A stretch of 64,000 nt of DNA from DATKZM01 sp035527975 (GTDB lineage Bacteria > Pseudomonadota > Alphaproteobacteria > JAPULJ01): positions 1-64,000 of the forward strand of contig DATKZM010000049.1 of the NCBI GenBank assembly GCA_035527975.1. Direction: 5' to 3'. The position numbers were made by a program, and so were the translations under genes. Below, one piece after another: positions 25,430-34,676 of the stretch (positions are counted from its first letter, which is position 1; each line of letters opens with the position of its first letter). Under the pieces are notes generated by a model. That model had not been told where the DNA came from. It did no database searches and was given only the letters and a program-made list of their open reading frames with translations.

Positions 25430-26140
25430 CTACTTCGACGGGCGCGCGATCTTTACGACCTCCAACGTGGTCCGCCGGCTCTTCGGATTGCCGATTTCAT
25501 AGATCACGACCTGCTTGACGACATAGCCGAGCGACGGCGCGAACCAGGCGATGCGCCGGTGTGCGTCGACGTTCTTATCCTTGAGCTTCGTGAATTTGCG
25601 GTCGCGCTGGATCACGAAGGCATCGAAGCTCCCCGCGGGGGTCGTCACTTTCTCACGTCGCAGGACGCGGTAGTGAATGGTGCCGGTCTCGGTATGGGCC
25701 CATTTTCTCCGGGCGGCTTCCTCGGTCTTGGCGAGGCCAAAGCCGAACTGCATCTTCACGACTGCTTCATTGCCTGCTTTGAGCGGCCAGAGGCCACGGA
25801 TCGCCGCTTTGTCGAACTTGTACTCGGCCCATCCCGTGTCGGGCCGCCAGTAGGCATAGGAGAAGATGCCGCGCAGCAGTCGCACGACGTCCCCGCCGGG
25901 CTCGATCACCTTGTAGATGACTTCGTCATCCTTGGATGACGTCACCCTGTGGACCAGTGTGCCGCTCTTGACCTTGTCGCCCTCACGGATCTCGCGCTTC
26001 CAGGTGATCTGAAAGCCCTTGGGCGGAGCGGCATAGGTCCCGTCTTCGGCGCGCAGCATCGACACAGGGCCGAGACCGAGGACAACTGCCGTCAGCGCGA
26101 GACCGGCGATCTGGCCACGCCAGCCATTCTTGTTCTTCAT
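25430..26140 (-). CDS. Secreted hypothetical protein
   Basis: About 236 residues with the ATG at 26140, which begins a signal peptide (MKNKNGWRGQIAGLALTAVVLGLG, cut near RAEDG). The mature part is beta-rich, with repeated charged strands (THRVTSSKDDEVIYKV-like) and a late motif WFAPSLGYVVKQ that recalls DUF3108-type periplasmic proteins. The function is unknown. It lies directly downstream of the PEP mutase gene on the same strand but is separated by a GC-rich hairpin. Confidence 0.65.
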   Translation of the reverse strand: MKNKNGWRGQIAGLALTAVVLGLGPVSMLRAEDGTYAAPPKGFQITWKREIREGDKVKSGTLVHRVTSSKDDEVIYKVIEPGGDVVRLLRGIFSYAYWRPDTGWAEYKFDKAAIRGLWPLKAGNEAVVKMQFGFGLAKTEEAARRKWAHTETGTIHYRVLRREKVTTPAGSFDAFVIQRDRKFTKLKDKNVDAHRRIAWFAPSLGYVVKQVVIYEIGNPKSRRTTLEVVKIARPSK

Positions 26141-26238
26141 ATATTGCCTTTCATGCGTTCGTGATCTGCCGCTCGCGGGGCGCCAACTTAGTCGCGTATT
26201 CGCCCTGATTGAATAGGTGATCAAAGCGATGCGTCGAC

Positions 26239-26260
26239 CGGGGGCGGTTAAAGCCCCCGC
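26239..26260 (-). terminator. GC-rich hairpin after the PEP mutase gene
   Basis: GCGGGGGC and GCCCCCG-type arms flank a TTTAACC loop directly after the pepM stop codon. There is no T-run, so it could be a weak terminator or an mRNA 3'-end stabiliser. Confidence 0.45.
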
Positions 26261-26261
26261 C

Positions 26262-27932
26262 TCACATCAAATTGCGTGCCTTTGCCAGATCGAAGGCGTC
26301 GTCGACATCGAACCAGTGGCCGGTGACATAGGCCACGGTGATGGTCTCGCCAGCGTCGAGCAGGCGCTGGAAGAGATCGAGCAGGCTCGCCGTCTTGAGC
26401 GTTCCGTCCGCCCGCATCGCCTCAAGCTCGGCCTTCACACGCGCGGAGCCTTTGTCCGACAGCCGCGCCAGCCCGACCCATTCGGCATCGACCTGGGCCG
26501 GCGGCAGATCGTTGCCGATGCGCGTCAACGTCACGGGCTCGTCGTCGAGGAATTCGCCGGTAAAGGGCCGCGAACAGCCGACGAGATCGACTAGACGCCC
26601 GGCCTCGGCGGCGTCGCGGCCGCGCGACAGCGCGTCGGCGGCAAGCACGATGTCGCCGCCCGTATCGTTCAACGCATCGAGCAAGAAGCGCCGGAACAAA
26701 ATATCGCCGTAGCCGATCACCACGTCGCCGGCGAGCTTGTCGGCGGCGCAGGCCAGCGAGGCGACCTCGCCGGTATCGGCGAACTCGTCATTGTCGGCGG
26801 TGGCGATCGAGGGCAGGTCGATCGCCTCCTTCTTCCAGCCGCGCACCACCGTCACCTCGCCGATGCCAGCCTCGCGCAGCGTGCCGACAAGGCGCTTGAG
26901 CAAGGGCTCGCCGCGCACGTCGACCATGCATTTGGGCTTGTCCTCGGTGAGCTTGCCGAGCTTGGAGCCGCGCGAGGCGGCGAGCACGACGGCGCTGGTC
27001 TTGCGCTCGGCAGCTTCCAGATAGCGGCGCTCGGCCTCGGCCAGCTCCTTGTTGCCGGCGATGTCGAAGACCGCGCGCACGGAGGCGATCTCCTCCTCGA
27101 CGCCGACCAGGCTTTCGTCGTCCTTGATCCGCTGGGTGACCGCACGCATGGCCGACAGCGCCGCGCGCAGATTGTGATTGGCCCAGATGGCGAGCGAGAT
27201 TTTGTGGTCGCGATACTCGTCGGTCGGCGTGCGGTAATACATCGTCGGCACGATGACCAGCGGCGCGCGGTTACCCCATTCGCGTGCGAAGGTGAGGATC
27301 TCGTCGGCCGTCGCCATCTTGGAATGGATGAGGATGCCGTCGGCGCCGGCTTCGTGATAGGCCTCGGCGCGTTTGAGGGCCTCGTCCATGCCCCAGCCCG
27401 AAATCAGTGCCTCGACCCGGGCGATGATCGAGAAATCGTCGTCGAGCTGGCTGTCCTTGCCGGCCTTGATCTTGCCGCAGAACTCGGCGATGTCGGCCAG
27501 CGGCTGGGCCTGGCCTATGAAGGAGTTGGTCTTCGGGAAGAGCTTGTCCTCGATGCAGACGGCCGCGATATCGCGTTGACCTAATTTACGAACCAGCCGG
27601 CGCATGTTGTTGAAATTGCCGTATCCTGTATCGCCATCGACCAGGATCGGAATGCCGGTCGCATCCGACATGAACTCCAGCACCTCCAGGACTTGCGTCC
27701 ACGATGCCTCGTTCGAATCGCGCACGCCCATGGCCGACGAGATCGAAAGCCCCGAGGCCCAGATGCCTTTGAAGCCGGCCTCCTCGACGATCTTCGCCGA
27801 CAGGCCGTTATGCGCCTCCATCAGGAAGTCGAGCTCGGGCGCGTTGAGCATCGCGCGGAACTGCGCGGCCTTTGAAGCAGCCTCCGCGCGCGCATCGGCC
27901 GCCCGGTGCATCATCTTTAGATTGCGACTCAT
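26262..27932 (-). CDS. pepM: PEP phosphomutase fused to a nucleotidyltransferase
   Basis: The protein has 556 residues. Residues 1-300 are PEP mutase, an isocitrate-lyase-fold enzyme turning PEP into phosphonopyruvate. It has D99 and D101 (VDGDTGYGN) for Mg2+ and the diagnostic gating motif EDKLFPKTNS at 128-137. Residues 315-556 form a sugar-1-phosphate-type nucleotidyltransferase (VVLAASRGSKLGKLTEDKPK, GDVVIGYGD, WFDVDDAFDLAKA). This fusion is known from bacteria that put phosphonates on lipids or glycans; the transferase is thought to make a CMP-phosphonate. It is the entry enzyme of the phosphonate pathway. Confidence 0.93.
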   Translation of the reverse strand: MSRNLKMMHRAADARAEAASKAAQFRAMLNAPELDFLMEAHNGLSAKIVEEAGFKGIWASGLSISSAMGVRDSNEASWTQVLEVLEFMSDATGIPILVDGDTGYGNFNNMRRLVRKLGQRDIAAVCIEDKLFPKTNSFIGQAQPLADIAEFCGKIKAGKDSQLDDDFSIIARVEALISGWGMDEALKRAEAYHEAGADGILIHSKMATADEILTFAREWGNRAPLVIVPTMYYRTPTDEYRDHKISLAIWANHNLRAALSAMRAVTQRIKDDESLVGVEEEIASVRAVFDIAGNKELAEAERRYLEAAERKTSAVVLAASRGSKLGKLTEDKPKCMVDVRGEPLLKRLVGTLREAGIGEVTVVRGWKKEAIDLPSIATADNDEFADTGEVASLACAADKLAGDVVIGYGDILFRRFLLDALNDTGGDIVLAADALSRGRDAAEAGRLVDLVGCSRPFTGEFLDDEPVTLTRIGNDLPPAQVDAEWVGLARLSDKGSARVKAELEAMRADGTLKTASLLDLFQRLLDAGETITVAYVTGHWFDVDDAFDLAKARNLM

Positions 27933-28124
27933 CGCTCACAGACCCCATCCCGCCAGCGTCGCGCGGCCAATTGAGATTTGGCCCGCCGTGTGACGGTTCA
28001 ATGTCGAAATTACCGTGGATATGTTGCAATTCGGTATCCGAAATGCAACAGCGCGGAGCATAAGTCGGCAAGAGCGCGCCAATCGGTCGCGGCACGGGAA
28101 GTATCGATCCTGCTTCAATTCAAC

Positions 28125-28236
28125 CACAGAGGCACAGAGGCACAGAGGCACAGAGGCACAGAGGCACAGAGGCACAGAGGCACAGAGGCACAGAGGCACA
28201 GAGGCACAGAGGCACAGAGGCACAGAGGCACAGAGG
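28125..28236. repeat. 8-bp tandem repeat, 14 copies
   Basis: The unit CACAGAGG is repeated 14 times without a break between pepM and hpnM, both on the minus strand. At 28379-28404 the complementary pattern (CTCTGTGCCTCTGTGTCTCTG) ends in TGGTT, so the whole block from ~28122 to 28404 is a large inverted repeat with an expanded left arm. Copy number is likely to vary between strains. Confidence 0.9.
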
Positions 28237-28260
28237 AAGGGGGAGCGGAAGCTCCTACCA

Positions 28261-28350
28261 CTTCGTCATCCCCGCGAACCACTTCGTCATCCCCGCGAAA
28301 GCGGGGATCCAGGCAAGTATCGATTGGATTCCCGCTTTCGCGGGAATGAC
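28261..28350. repeat. GTCATTCCCGCGAAAGCGGG-type palindromic repeat
   Basis: A left arm (CGTCATCCCCGCGAAAGCGG) pairs with a right arm (CCCGCTTTCGCGGGAATGAC). The left arm start is partly duplicated at 28261-28279. This intergenic palindrome family is widespread in proteobacteria. A second copy is at 47785-47872. Confidence 0.85.
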
Positions 28351-28415
28351 AGGCGATAGGGAAGGTAAGCGCGTCTTCCTCTGTGCCTCTGTGTCTCTGT
28401 GGTTATTCATCCTTT

Positions 28416-29054
28416 TTACGCCCCGCCCCTCAGCCGCCCGATCTTTGTCTCGATGGCGCTGACCAGCCCGTCATAGCCCTTGCGGCGCAGCACCGAAGAG
28501 AACTCCGCGCGCCATTTGGCAAGCTCGGAGATCGTGCCCTTGAGGTGCACGTCGATGATGCGCCAATCCGGCCCGCGCATGCGCAGCAGGTAGTTGATGC
28601 GCACCTTCTCGCCGCTGCGCTTGACGATCTGGGTTTCCACGATCGTATCGCCGCGCTCGGTCTTCTTCGCGCCCAGCACCGTGAATTGCTCGCCGGCGTA
28701 AGACGTGAAGCGCGCGGCGTAGGTTGCGGTGGACAGGCGCAGCATCAGGCCGGCGAGCTTTTTCTTTTGGCCAGCGTCGAACTTGCGCCAGTAAAAGCCG
28801 GTCGCCACCGCCATGATGAAGCCGTTGTCGAAGGTCTCGTGGATCGCCGGCTCCAGGCGCTTGTAGCGGCCGTCGAAGCCGAGCGTCTTGGCCTCCTTCA
28901 GCGTGCTCACCAGCACCGCGTAGTAGGCCTTGACCACCGCCTCGGGCGGACCTTTGCGCGCGCTCGCTGGTGACGGTATAACGCCCGCAATCATGATCGC
29001 CGCGAGCGCCGCTAGTATTCCGCGCCGCCACCGTCCGTAAAGGGTCTTCATCAT
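28416..29054 (-). CDS. hpnM: HpnM, MlaC-like periplasmic hopanoid-associated protein
   Basis: About 212 residues. A signal peptide (MMKTLYGRWRRGILAALAAI, cut near ASA) precedes a Tol-Tol-Ttg2/MlaC-fold domain: VVKAYYAVLVSTLKEAKTLG, FDNGFIMAVATGFYWRKF, TQIVKRSGEKVRINYLLR and WRIIDVHLKGTISELA. MlaC-type proteins carry lipids in the periplasm. The HpnM branch is found with hopanoid genes and is thought to act with HpnN. It is divergent from hpnN, with 90 bp between starts holding both promoters. Confidence 0.85.
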   Translation of the reverse strand: MMKTLYGRWRRGILAALAAIMIAGVIPSPASARKGPPEAVVKAYYAVLVSTLKEAKTLGFDGRYKRLEPAIHETFDNGFIMAVATGFYWRKFDAGQKKKLAGLMLRLSTATYAARFTSYAGEQFTVLGAKKTERGDTIVETQIVKRSGEKVRINYLLRMRGPDWRIIDVHLKGTISELAKWRAEFSSVLRRKGYDGLVSAIETKIGRLRGGA

Positions 29055-29144
29055 GGGTGCTCCCGTGAAGGGTGGTGCCGCTTCCAACCGATTGAATACG
29101 CCCGGCCACTTATGTCCCGGCTCCTTATGTGATGTGACCCGCGC

Positions 29145-31883
29145 ATGCCTGCAAGCGATGCGCCAGAGAGGATTGTGCAGTTTGATGGCAAAAAGCAGGC
29201 GCGCCGCGTGAGCGAGCCCCGACCCGGTATTGCCGGCCGTCTGCTCGCTGGCACCGCACGATTTGCTCGGCGGTTTTCATGGCTCGTGGTCATCGCGGCG
29301 CTGGCGCTCACCGGCCTGTTCGGCTGGTTTACCGTCACCAATCTGGGCATGAACTCCGACACCGCCGGGTTGCTGTCGCCGGATCTTCCGTTCCGCAAGC
29401 GCTCGCGCGATTTCAAGGCCGCGTTCCCGCACGACAGCGGCCGGCTCGCCATCGTGCTCGACGGGGCGAACGAGGATACCGTCGCCGACGGCGCGGCCCG
29501 GCTTGCCGCGGCGCTGACGCGTGAGCCCAAGGTATTCGCCACCGTCTTCTATCCCGACGCCCATCCCTTCTTCCGCCGCAACGGGATGCTCTTTCTGGAG
29601 GTCGAGGAGCTGGCGGCGTTGGCCGAACGGCTCGCCGAAGCCCAGCCGCTCCTCGGCACCCTGGCCGAGGACCCTTCGCTGCGCGGGCTATTCGCCGTGC
29701 TCGGCCTTGCCGCCGAGACGCTGCGCGAGGGCAAGGAGGATGCCAATGCGGCCAGCCTTGCGCTGGCGCTCGACAAGATCAGCGCGGTCATCGAGGGCCG
29801 CGCGGCGGGCAGGCCCACATCGCTCTCCTGGCTCGACCTCATGCGTGCGCGGCCGCCCAAGCCGTCGGACAAGCGCCGCATCATCGTCGTCCAGCCGAGC
29901 CAGGATTTCAACACTCTCCAGCCCGGCAAGCGGGCGATGAAGCGTATTCGCGCCATTGCACAATCGCTCAGCCTGACCCCGCAGCAGGGCGTGCGGGTGC
30001 GCCTCACCGGCAGTGTCGCCCTCAACACCGAAGAGCTGAAGAGCGTGGAGGCGGGGGCGGGGACCGCCGGGTTCATCTCGCTCGCCCTGGTCGCGCTCTT
30101 TTTGATCGTGGGATTGCGCAGCCTCCGCCTGGTCGCCGCGGTCTTGATCACGCTTATCGTGGGTCTGGTCTGGACCGGCGCCTTTGCGGCGCTCGCGATC
30201 GGCGAGCTCAACCTCATCTCGGTTGCCTTCGCGGTGCTCTTCATCGGGCTCGGGGTCGATTTCGGCATTCACGTTGCGTTGCGTTTCCGCGAGGCCGATG
30301 CGCAGGGCGCGGGCGAGCCCCTGGGCGTTGCCGCGCGCGGCGTCGGCCCACCGATCGCCCTGGCTACCGCGACGACCTCGGTTGCCTTCCTGGCCTTCGT
30401 GCCCACCGACTATCGCGGCATCTCCGAGCTTGGCGTCATCGCGGCCGCCGGCATGGTGATCGCCTTCGTGCTCAATCTGGTACTTTTGCCGGCGTTGATC
30501 GCGCTGTTCCGTGTGCGCGCCAAGCCGGCGCCCGCCGAGCGTTCGGCTTTGGCGGCCACGCCAGACCGGCTGATCGGCGCCAATGCACGCACGATCTGCC
30601 TTGCCGCAATCCTGCTTGCGCTTGTTGCCGCGCCGGTCGCGGCCTTCATGCGCTTCGACCACAACCCGCTCAACCTCAAGGACTTCAGCACCGAGTCGGT
30701 GCAGACGGTGCTGGAGCTGACCCGCGAGACCAACGCCTCGCCGTTTACCGCATCGGTGCTCGCGCCAAACCTCAAAGCCGCCGATGCGCTGGCCGCACGG
30801 TTCGAGAAACTGCCCACGGTCGACAAGGCGATCACCCTCAGCGACTACGTGCCGGCAAAGCAGACCGAGAAGCTGGAAATCGTCGACCAGGCGGCGTTGT
30901 TCCTGACGGCGACGCTGCAGAACCCGACCGTCAAGCCGGCCCCGGACGCAGCCCAGCGCCGCGCCGGCTACACCAAATTCCAGGGCGAGCTTGCGGGCCT
31001 TCTGAGATCAGGCAAGGCCGGCGTGCTTGCGCCCAGGATCAGCCGGCTCGCCCGGGCGCTGACGGCCTATGCAGCCAAGACCAAGCTCAGCGATGCGGCG
31101 CTGCTTGATCTCGACCGCGCGCTTGCCGGGAGTTTTCCCGCGCGCCTTGGCGAGCTCAAGGATGCCATGCGGGCGCGGCGTGTGGCGCTCGCCGATCTGC
31201 CGAAGCTGCTGACGGATCAGCGCATTGCGGCCGACGGGCGGGTCCGGGTCGAGATCTTCCCCAAGACCGATCTGACCCGAGGCCGCGACCTGCGCGAATT
31301 CGTCGCCCAGATCCGCGGCATAGCCCCGGCGGTGACCGACGGGCCGGTCGATATCCTGGAGGGCGGGCGCGTGGTCGTGTCGGCATTCTACCAGGCGACC
31401 GGAACCGCGCTCATCGCCATCGTGTTGTTGCTGTTTTTGCTTTTGCGCCGGTTTTGGGACGTGGCGCTGGTGATGGCGCCGCTTACGCTGGCGGCGCTTC
31501 TCGCCGTGGCGGTGGCGCGGCTTGCCGGGCTCGACCTCAACCTCGCCAACATCATCGTGCTGCCGCTGTTGCTCGGCTTGGGGGTTGATAGCGGCATCCA
31601 TCTGGTTATGCGCGCGCGGGACGAGGCCAAGGAAGCGACTGCCGCCAAGAGTGATGGCGGGGCCGCCTTGCTGCATACCAGCACACCGCGCGCGGTGCTG
31701 TTCAGCGCGCTGACGACCGTGGGCTCGTTCGGGGCGCTGGCGACATCCGGCCACCGCGGCACGGCGAGCATGGGGCTCTTCCTCACCATCGCGATCGGCA
31801 TGACCTTGCTCTGCATGCTGGTGGTGCTGCCGGCGATGATGGCTTGGCGGGAGGATGGGCGCGAGGGTCGGCGTGGCGGATAG
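29145..31883 (+). CDS. hpnN: HpnN, RND-family hopanoid transporter
   Basis: The protein has 912 residues with about 12 membrane helices in two blocks (five helices around residues 300-440, five around 750-905), each MMPL/SSD type, with large periplasmic loops after helices 1 and 7. Signatures include VLFIGLGVDFGIHVALRFRE and LLLGLGVDSGIHLVMRARDE. HpnN moves hopanoids to the outer membrane in Rhodopseudomonas and Burkholderia. It is transcribed opposite hpnM and followed 140 bp later by the nucleotidyltransferase gene on the same strand, so it may head that set. Confidence 0.92.
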   Translation: MPASDAPERIVQFDGKKQARRVSEPRPGIAGRLLAGTARFARRFSWLVVIAALALTGLFGWFTVTNLGMNSDTAGLLSPDLPFRKRSRDFKAAFPHDSGRLAIVLDGANEDTVADGAARLAAALTREPKVFATVFYPDAHPFFRRNGMLFLEVEELAALAERLAEAQPLLGTLAEDPSLRGLFAVLGLAAETLREGKEDANAASLALALDKISAVIEGRAAGRPTSLSWLDLMRARPPKPSDKRRIIVVQPSQDFNTLQPGKRAMKRIRAIAQSLSLTPQQGVRVRLTGSVALNTEELKSVEAGAGTAGFISLALVALFLIVGLRSLRLVAAVLITLIVGLVWTGAFAALAIGELNLISVAFAVLFIGLGVDFGIHVALRFREADAQGAGEPLGVAARGVGPPIALATATTSVAFLAFVPTDYRGISELGVIAAAGMVIAFVLNLVLLPALIALFRVRAKPAPAERSALAATPDRLIGANARTICLAAILLALVAAPVAAFMRFDHNPLNLKDFSTESVQTVLELTRETNASPFTASVLAPNLKAADALAARFEKLPTVDKAITLSDYVPAKQTEKLEIVDQAALFLTATLQNPTVKPAPDAAQRRAGYTKFQGELAGLLRSGKAGVLAPRISRLARALTAYAAKTKLSDAALLDLDRALAGSFPARLGELKDAMRARRVALADLPKLLTDQRIAADGRVRVEIFPKTDLTRGRDLREFVAQIRGIAPAVTDGPVDILEGGRVVVSAFYQATGTALIAIVLLLFLLLRRFWDVALVMAPLTLAALLAVAVARLAGLDLNLANIIVLPLLLGLGVDSGIHLVMRARDEAKEATAAKSDGGAALLHTSTPRAVLFSALTTVGSFGALATSGHRGTASMGLFLTIAIGMTLLCMLVVLPAMMAWREDGREGRRGG

Positions 31884-32023
31884 TCGCGTCTGCTCCAGTG
31901 GACGCTTTGCGGCGCTCCGCCTAAATACAACAGTAATGTCCAACCTCTTGATTTCTTTCGGCCGGCGCACGCGATGAGATTTTCTTCGATCGGCGCCAGG
32001 CACCAATATCGGGAGTTTGTCCG

Positions 32024-32767
32024 ATGCATGCAGTGATGCTCGCGGCAGGAGTGGGCGCGCGGCTGGGTGAGGGCGATGATGCGCCGCCCAAGGCACTGCT
32101 GCGTTTCGGTGGCCGGAGCCTGCTTGCGCGCCACATCGCGCTGCTGCGGCACGCCGGTATCGAGGGTTTGACGCTCTGCGTCGGCTACCGCGCCGAGGTG
32201 ATCGCGGCAGAGATCGCGGCCTGCGGCGCGGACGACTTCGTGCATACCGTCACCAACCCCGACTTCCGCGAGGGCAGCCTGGTCAGCCTGTGGGCCGTGC
32301 GCGAGGCGCTCCAGCGCGGCGGCGATGTGCTGCTGATGGATGCCGACGTACTTTATGACCAGCGCCTGCTCGCGCGCCTGATCGGCGGCGCGCACGCCAA
32401 CGCCTTTCTCATGGACCGCGACATCGAGCCGGGCGAGGAGCCAGTGAAGCTCTGCGTGCGCGCGGGCCGTATCGTCGACTTCGAAAAGCGCGTCGAGCAC
32501 GCACACGACTATCATGGCGAGTCGGTCGGGTTTTTCCGTTTCGACGCGGCGATGGCGGCAAAGCTCGCGGCGCGCGCGGATGCGCTGGTATCGGCGGGTC
32601 TGCGCGATGTCTGGTACGAGCGCGCCATCCGCGATCTTGTGCTCGCCGAGCCTGACGCCTTCGGCTGGGAGGAGGTGACGGGCCTGCCCTGGCTGGAGAT
32701 CGATTTTCCCGCCGACATCGCCCGCGTAACGGCCGATATCCTGCCGCGCCTTGAGCCGCTACCGTGA
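32024..32767 (+). CDS. Nucleotidyltransferase (CTP:inositol-1-phosphate / phosphocholine cytidylyltransferase-like)
   Basis: The protein has 247 residues with a GT-A-fold nucleotidyltransferase. It begins MHAVMLAAGVGARLGE, has PPKALLRFGG, the acidic motif LLMDADVLYD, and a late LEIDFPADIARV typical of small-molecule cytidylyltransferases. It lies at the head of a plus-strand set with two CDP-alcohol phosphatidyltransferase-like genes and hpnA. It should supply a CDP/CMP-activated head group to those. Candidate substrates are AEP, a cyclitol phosphate or a polyol phosphate. The PEP mutase has its own fused transferase, so the two may have different substrates. Confidence 0.75.
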   Translation: MHAVMLAAGVGARLGEGDDAPPKALLRFGGRSLLARHIALLRHAGIEGLTLCVGYRAEVIAAEIAACGADDFVHTVTNPDFREGSLVSLWAVREALQRGGDVLLMDADVLYDQRLLARLIGGAHANAFLMDRDIEPGEEPVKLCVRAGRIVDFEKRVEHAHDYHGESVGFFRFDAAMAAKLAARADALVSAGLRDVWYERAIRDLVLAEPDAFGWEEVTGLPWLEIDFPADIARVTADILPRLEPLP

Positions 32768-32785
32768 TGGTCCACCGTACCGCAT

Positions 32786-32912
32786 GGGGCCGCCGGCCCT
32801 TCGAGACGCGCGCTCGGCGCGCTCCTCAGGGTGAAGCTAGGATTGTTGGATGCGATACGAAAGCCTTCATCCTGAGGAGGTCTGAAAGCCGGTCTCGATG
32901 GACGAAGGCGCT
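32786..32912. repeat. Alphaproteobacterial intergenic palindrome
   Basis: Two inverted, imperfect arms: CTCCTCAGGGTGAAGC with its surroundings on the left and CCTTCATCCTGAGGAGG on the right, plus an inner TTCGAGACGCGCGC stretch. This GAGGAGC/CTCGAAGG pattern is a known repeat style in alphaproteobacterial spacers. It sits between the nucleotidyltransferase and the first phosphatidyltransferase-like gene. Confidence 0.65.
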
Positions 32913-32939
32913 CGTGCCCGTTAGCCACGGCGGTGCGCC

Positions 32940-33557
32940 ATGAAGTTCGCCTTCGACGAAGCGATCGCCCGGATCATCGTGCGCCGGCTCGCGCCGACCG
33001 GCCTCTCGCCCAATCTCGTCACCACGGCTGTGCTGCTGTTCGGCATCGCGGCGGGGTTGCTGCTGGCCAGCGGCGAGCGCTGGATGGCGAACCTCGGCGC
33101 CGGGCTTTTCATGGCTGCCATGCTGGGCGATCACATCGACGGCAATCTCGCCCGTGCGACCGGCAAGACCAGCAAGTTCGGCCACTATTACGATCACGTC
33201 GCCATGGCGACTACCTATGCCGCCATGTTCATCGGCGTCGGCGTCGGCCATTCGCACGGCTTTCTGGGTGTTTACGCGCTCCCGCTGGGGGTGCTCGCGG
33301 GGCTTTCGGTGGCGGCGATCTTCTCCACGCGGATCGGCGTCGAGGTCAAGGCCGGCAAGGATTATGTCGCACAACCGCGCTTCCTCGGCTTCGAGCCGGA
33401 GGACACGCTTTACGTTGTCGGGCCGATCATCTGGCTGGGCTGGATGCCGTACTTCCTGATCGCCGCCGGCATCGGCACGCCGCTTTTCCTGCTCTATGTG
33501 ATCTGGCAATCGCGCAAGCAGGTTGCCGACGCCGCGCGCAAGCGAGATCCTAAATGA
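32940..33557 (+). CDS. CDP-alcohol phosphatidyltransferase-like protein 1 (degenerate motif)
   Basis: The protein has 205 residues with five or six membrane helices. The family motif should be DxxDGxxAR-x8-Gxxx-D-xxx-D. Here it reads DHIDGNLAR, eight residues, GHYYD, then HVAM, so the fourth (catalytic-base) Asp is Met. Other motif residues are kept. It begins RIIVRRLAPTGLSPNLVTTA, the usual cytosolic helix entry of the family. It overlaps hpnA by 4 bp (ATGA), so the two are translationally coupled. It may transfer a CMP-linked head group to a lipid by a changed mechanism, or be a partner of protein 2. Confidence 0.75.
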   Translation: MKFAFDEAIARIIVRRLAPTGLSPNLVTTAVLLFGIAAGLLLASGERWMANLGAGLFMAAMLGDHIDGNLARATGKTSKFGHYYDHVAMATTYAAMFIGVGVGHSHGFLGVYALPLGVLAGLSVAAIFSTRIGVEVKAGKDYVAQPRFLGFEPEDTLYVVGPIIWLGWMPYFLIAAGIGTPLFLLYVIWQSRKQVADAARKRDPK

Positions 33558-34540
33558 CCACGCTGGTCACCGGGGCCACCGGCTTCGTCGGCGCGGCGGT
33601 CGCGCGCAAGCTCCTCGCGCGCGGCGAGGCGGTGCGGGTGCTGGTGCGTCCCACCAGCGACCGGCGCAACCTCGAGGGTCTGGCGGTCGAGACGGTGGAG
33701 GGCGATCTGCGCGACCGCGCCTCGCTTGAACGCGCCATGAAGGGCGTCGACACGCTCTACCACGTTGCGGCCGATTACCGCCTGTGGACCCGCAATCCGG
33801 ACGAGCTTTACGCCAGCAATGTCGAGGGCTCGAAGCTGATCGTCGAGGCCGCGGCGGAGGCCGGGGTTGCGCGCACCGTTTATACGTCGAGCGTCGCCGT
33901 GCTCGGCATCAACAAGGACGCCACGCCCGCCGACGAGGAAACGCCTGTCAGCCTCGACGACATGATCGGCCATTACAAGCGCACGAAGTTCCTGGCCGAG
34001 GAGGCGGTGCGCGCGCTCATCGCCGCGCACGATCTCGACGTCGTCATCGTCAATCCCTCGACGCCGATCGGGCCGCGCGACGTCAAGCCGACGCCGACCG
34101 GCCGCATGGTGCTCGACGCCGCACGTGGCAGGCTGCCGGCCTTCGTCGATACCGGCCTCAATGTCGTCCATGTCGACGACGTGGCGCAGGGCCATCTCCT
34201 GGCCTACGACAAGGGACTAAAAGGCGAGCGTTACATTCTGGGAGGACACGATATGAGCCTCCAGGCCATCCTCACCGAGGTCGCGCGCCTAGCCGGCCGC
34301 AAGCCGCCGCGGGTGAAGCTGCCACATGGTGCCGTCATGCCGGTTGCGGCGATCGCCGAAAGCTGGGCGCGGCTGTTCGGCGGCGAGCCCCTCGCCACCC
34401 GCGACGCCATCCGGATGGCGCGAAAGAAGATGTACTTCTCCTCCGCCAAAGCGAAAGCCGCGCTTGGCTACGCCCCGCGCCCGGCGGCGGAGGCACTCAA
34501 GGATGCGGTCGCGTGGTTTCGCGAGGCGGGGTATCTCTGA
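33554..34540 (+). CDS. hpnA: HpnA, hopanoid-associated sugar epimerase family
   Basis: The protein has 328 residues, an extended short-chain dehydrogenase (atypical SDR). The NAD(P) motif is TLVTGATGFVGAAVARKLL. The active-site Y-x3-K is YKRTK, and the family markers TSSVAVLG and NPSTPIGPRDVKPTPTG are conserved in HpnA proteins. HpnA is widely found with hopanoid genes, although its exact reaction is not settled. It is thought to act on the side chain. It overlaps the preceding phosphatidyltransferase-like gene and is followed 136 bp later by a second one, which ties head-group chemistry to hopanoid genes. Confidence 0.88.
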   Translation: MTTLVTGATGFVGAAVARKLLARGEAVRVLVRPTSDRRNLEGLAVETVEGDLRDRASLERAMKGVDTLYHVAADYRLWTRNPDELYASNVEGSKLIVEAAAEAGVARTVYTSSVAVLGINKDATPADEETPVSLDDMIGHYKRTKFLAEEAVRALIAAHDLDVVIVNPSTPIGPRDVKPTPTGRMVLDAARGRLPAFVDTGLNVVHVDDVAQGHLLAYDKGLKGERYILGGHDMSLQAILTEVARLAGRKPPRVKLPHGAVMPVAAIAESWARLFGGEPLATRDAIRMARKKMYFSSAKAKAALGYAPRPAAEALKDAVAWFREAGYL

Positions 34541-34676
34541 AGAGCAGCTGCGTCAAACGACGCGGCGCTCGGCCTTTACAGCCGTGGACATATCCACATA
34601 TTACAGTGCTGTTACAGCGGCTCGGGCCACGACGCTCGAAATCCGCATAAAGCGCAATCGCGGCGGACCGGACCGA

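Noticed and set aside
28125..28236. Possible CRISPR array
   Set aside because: The repeat unit is 8 bp with no spacers and no cas genes are near; it is a simple tandem array.
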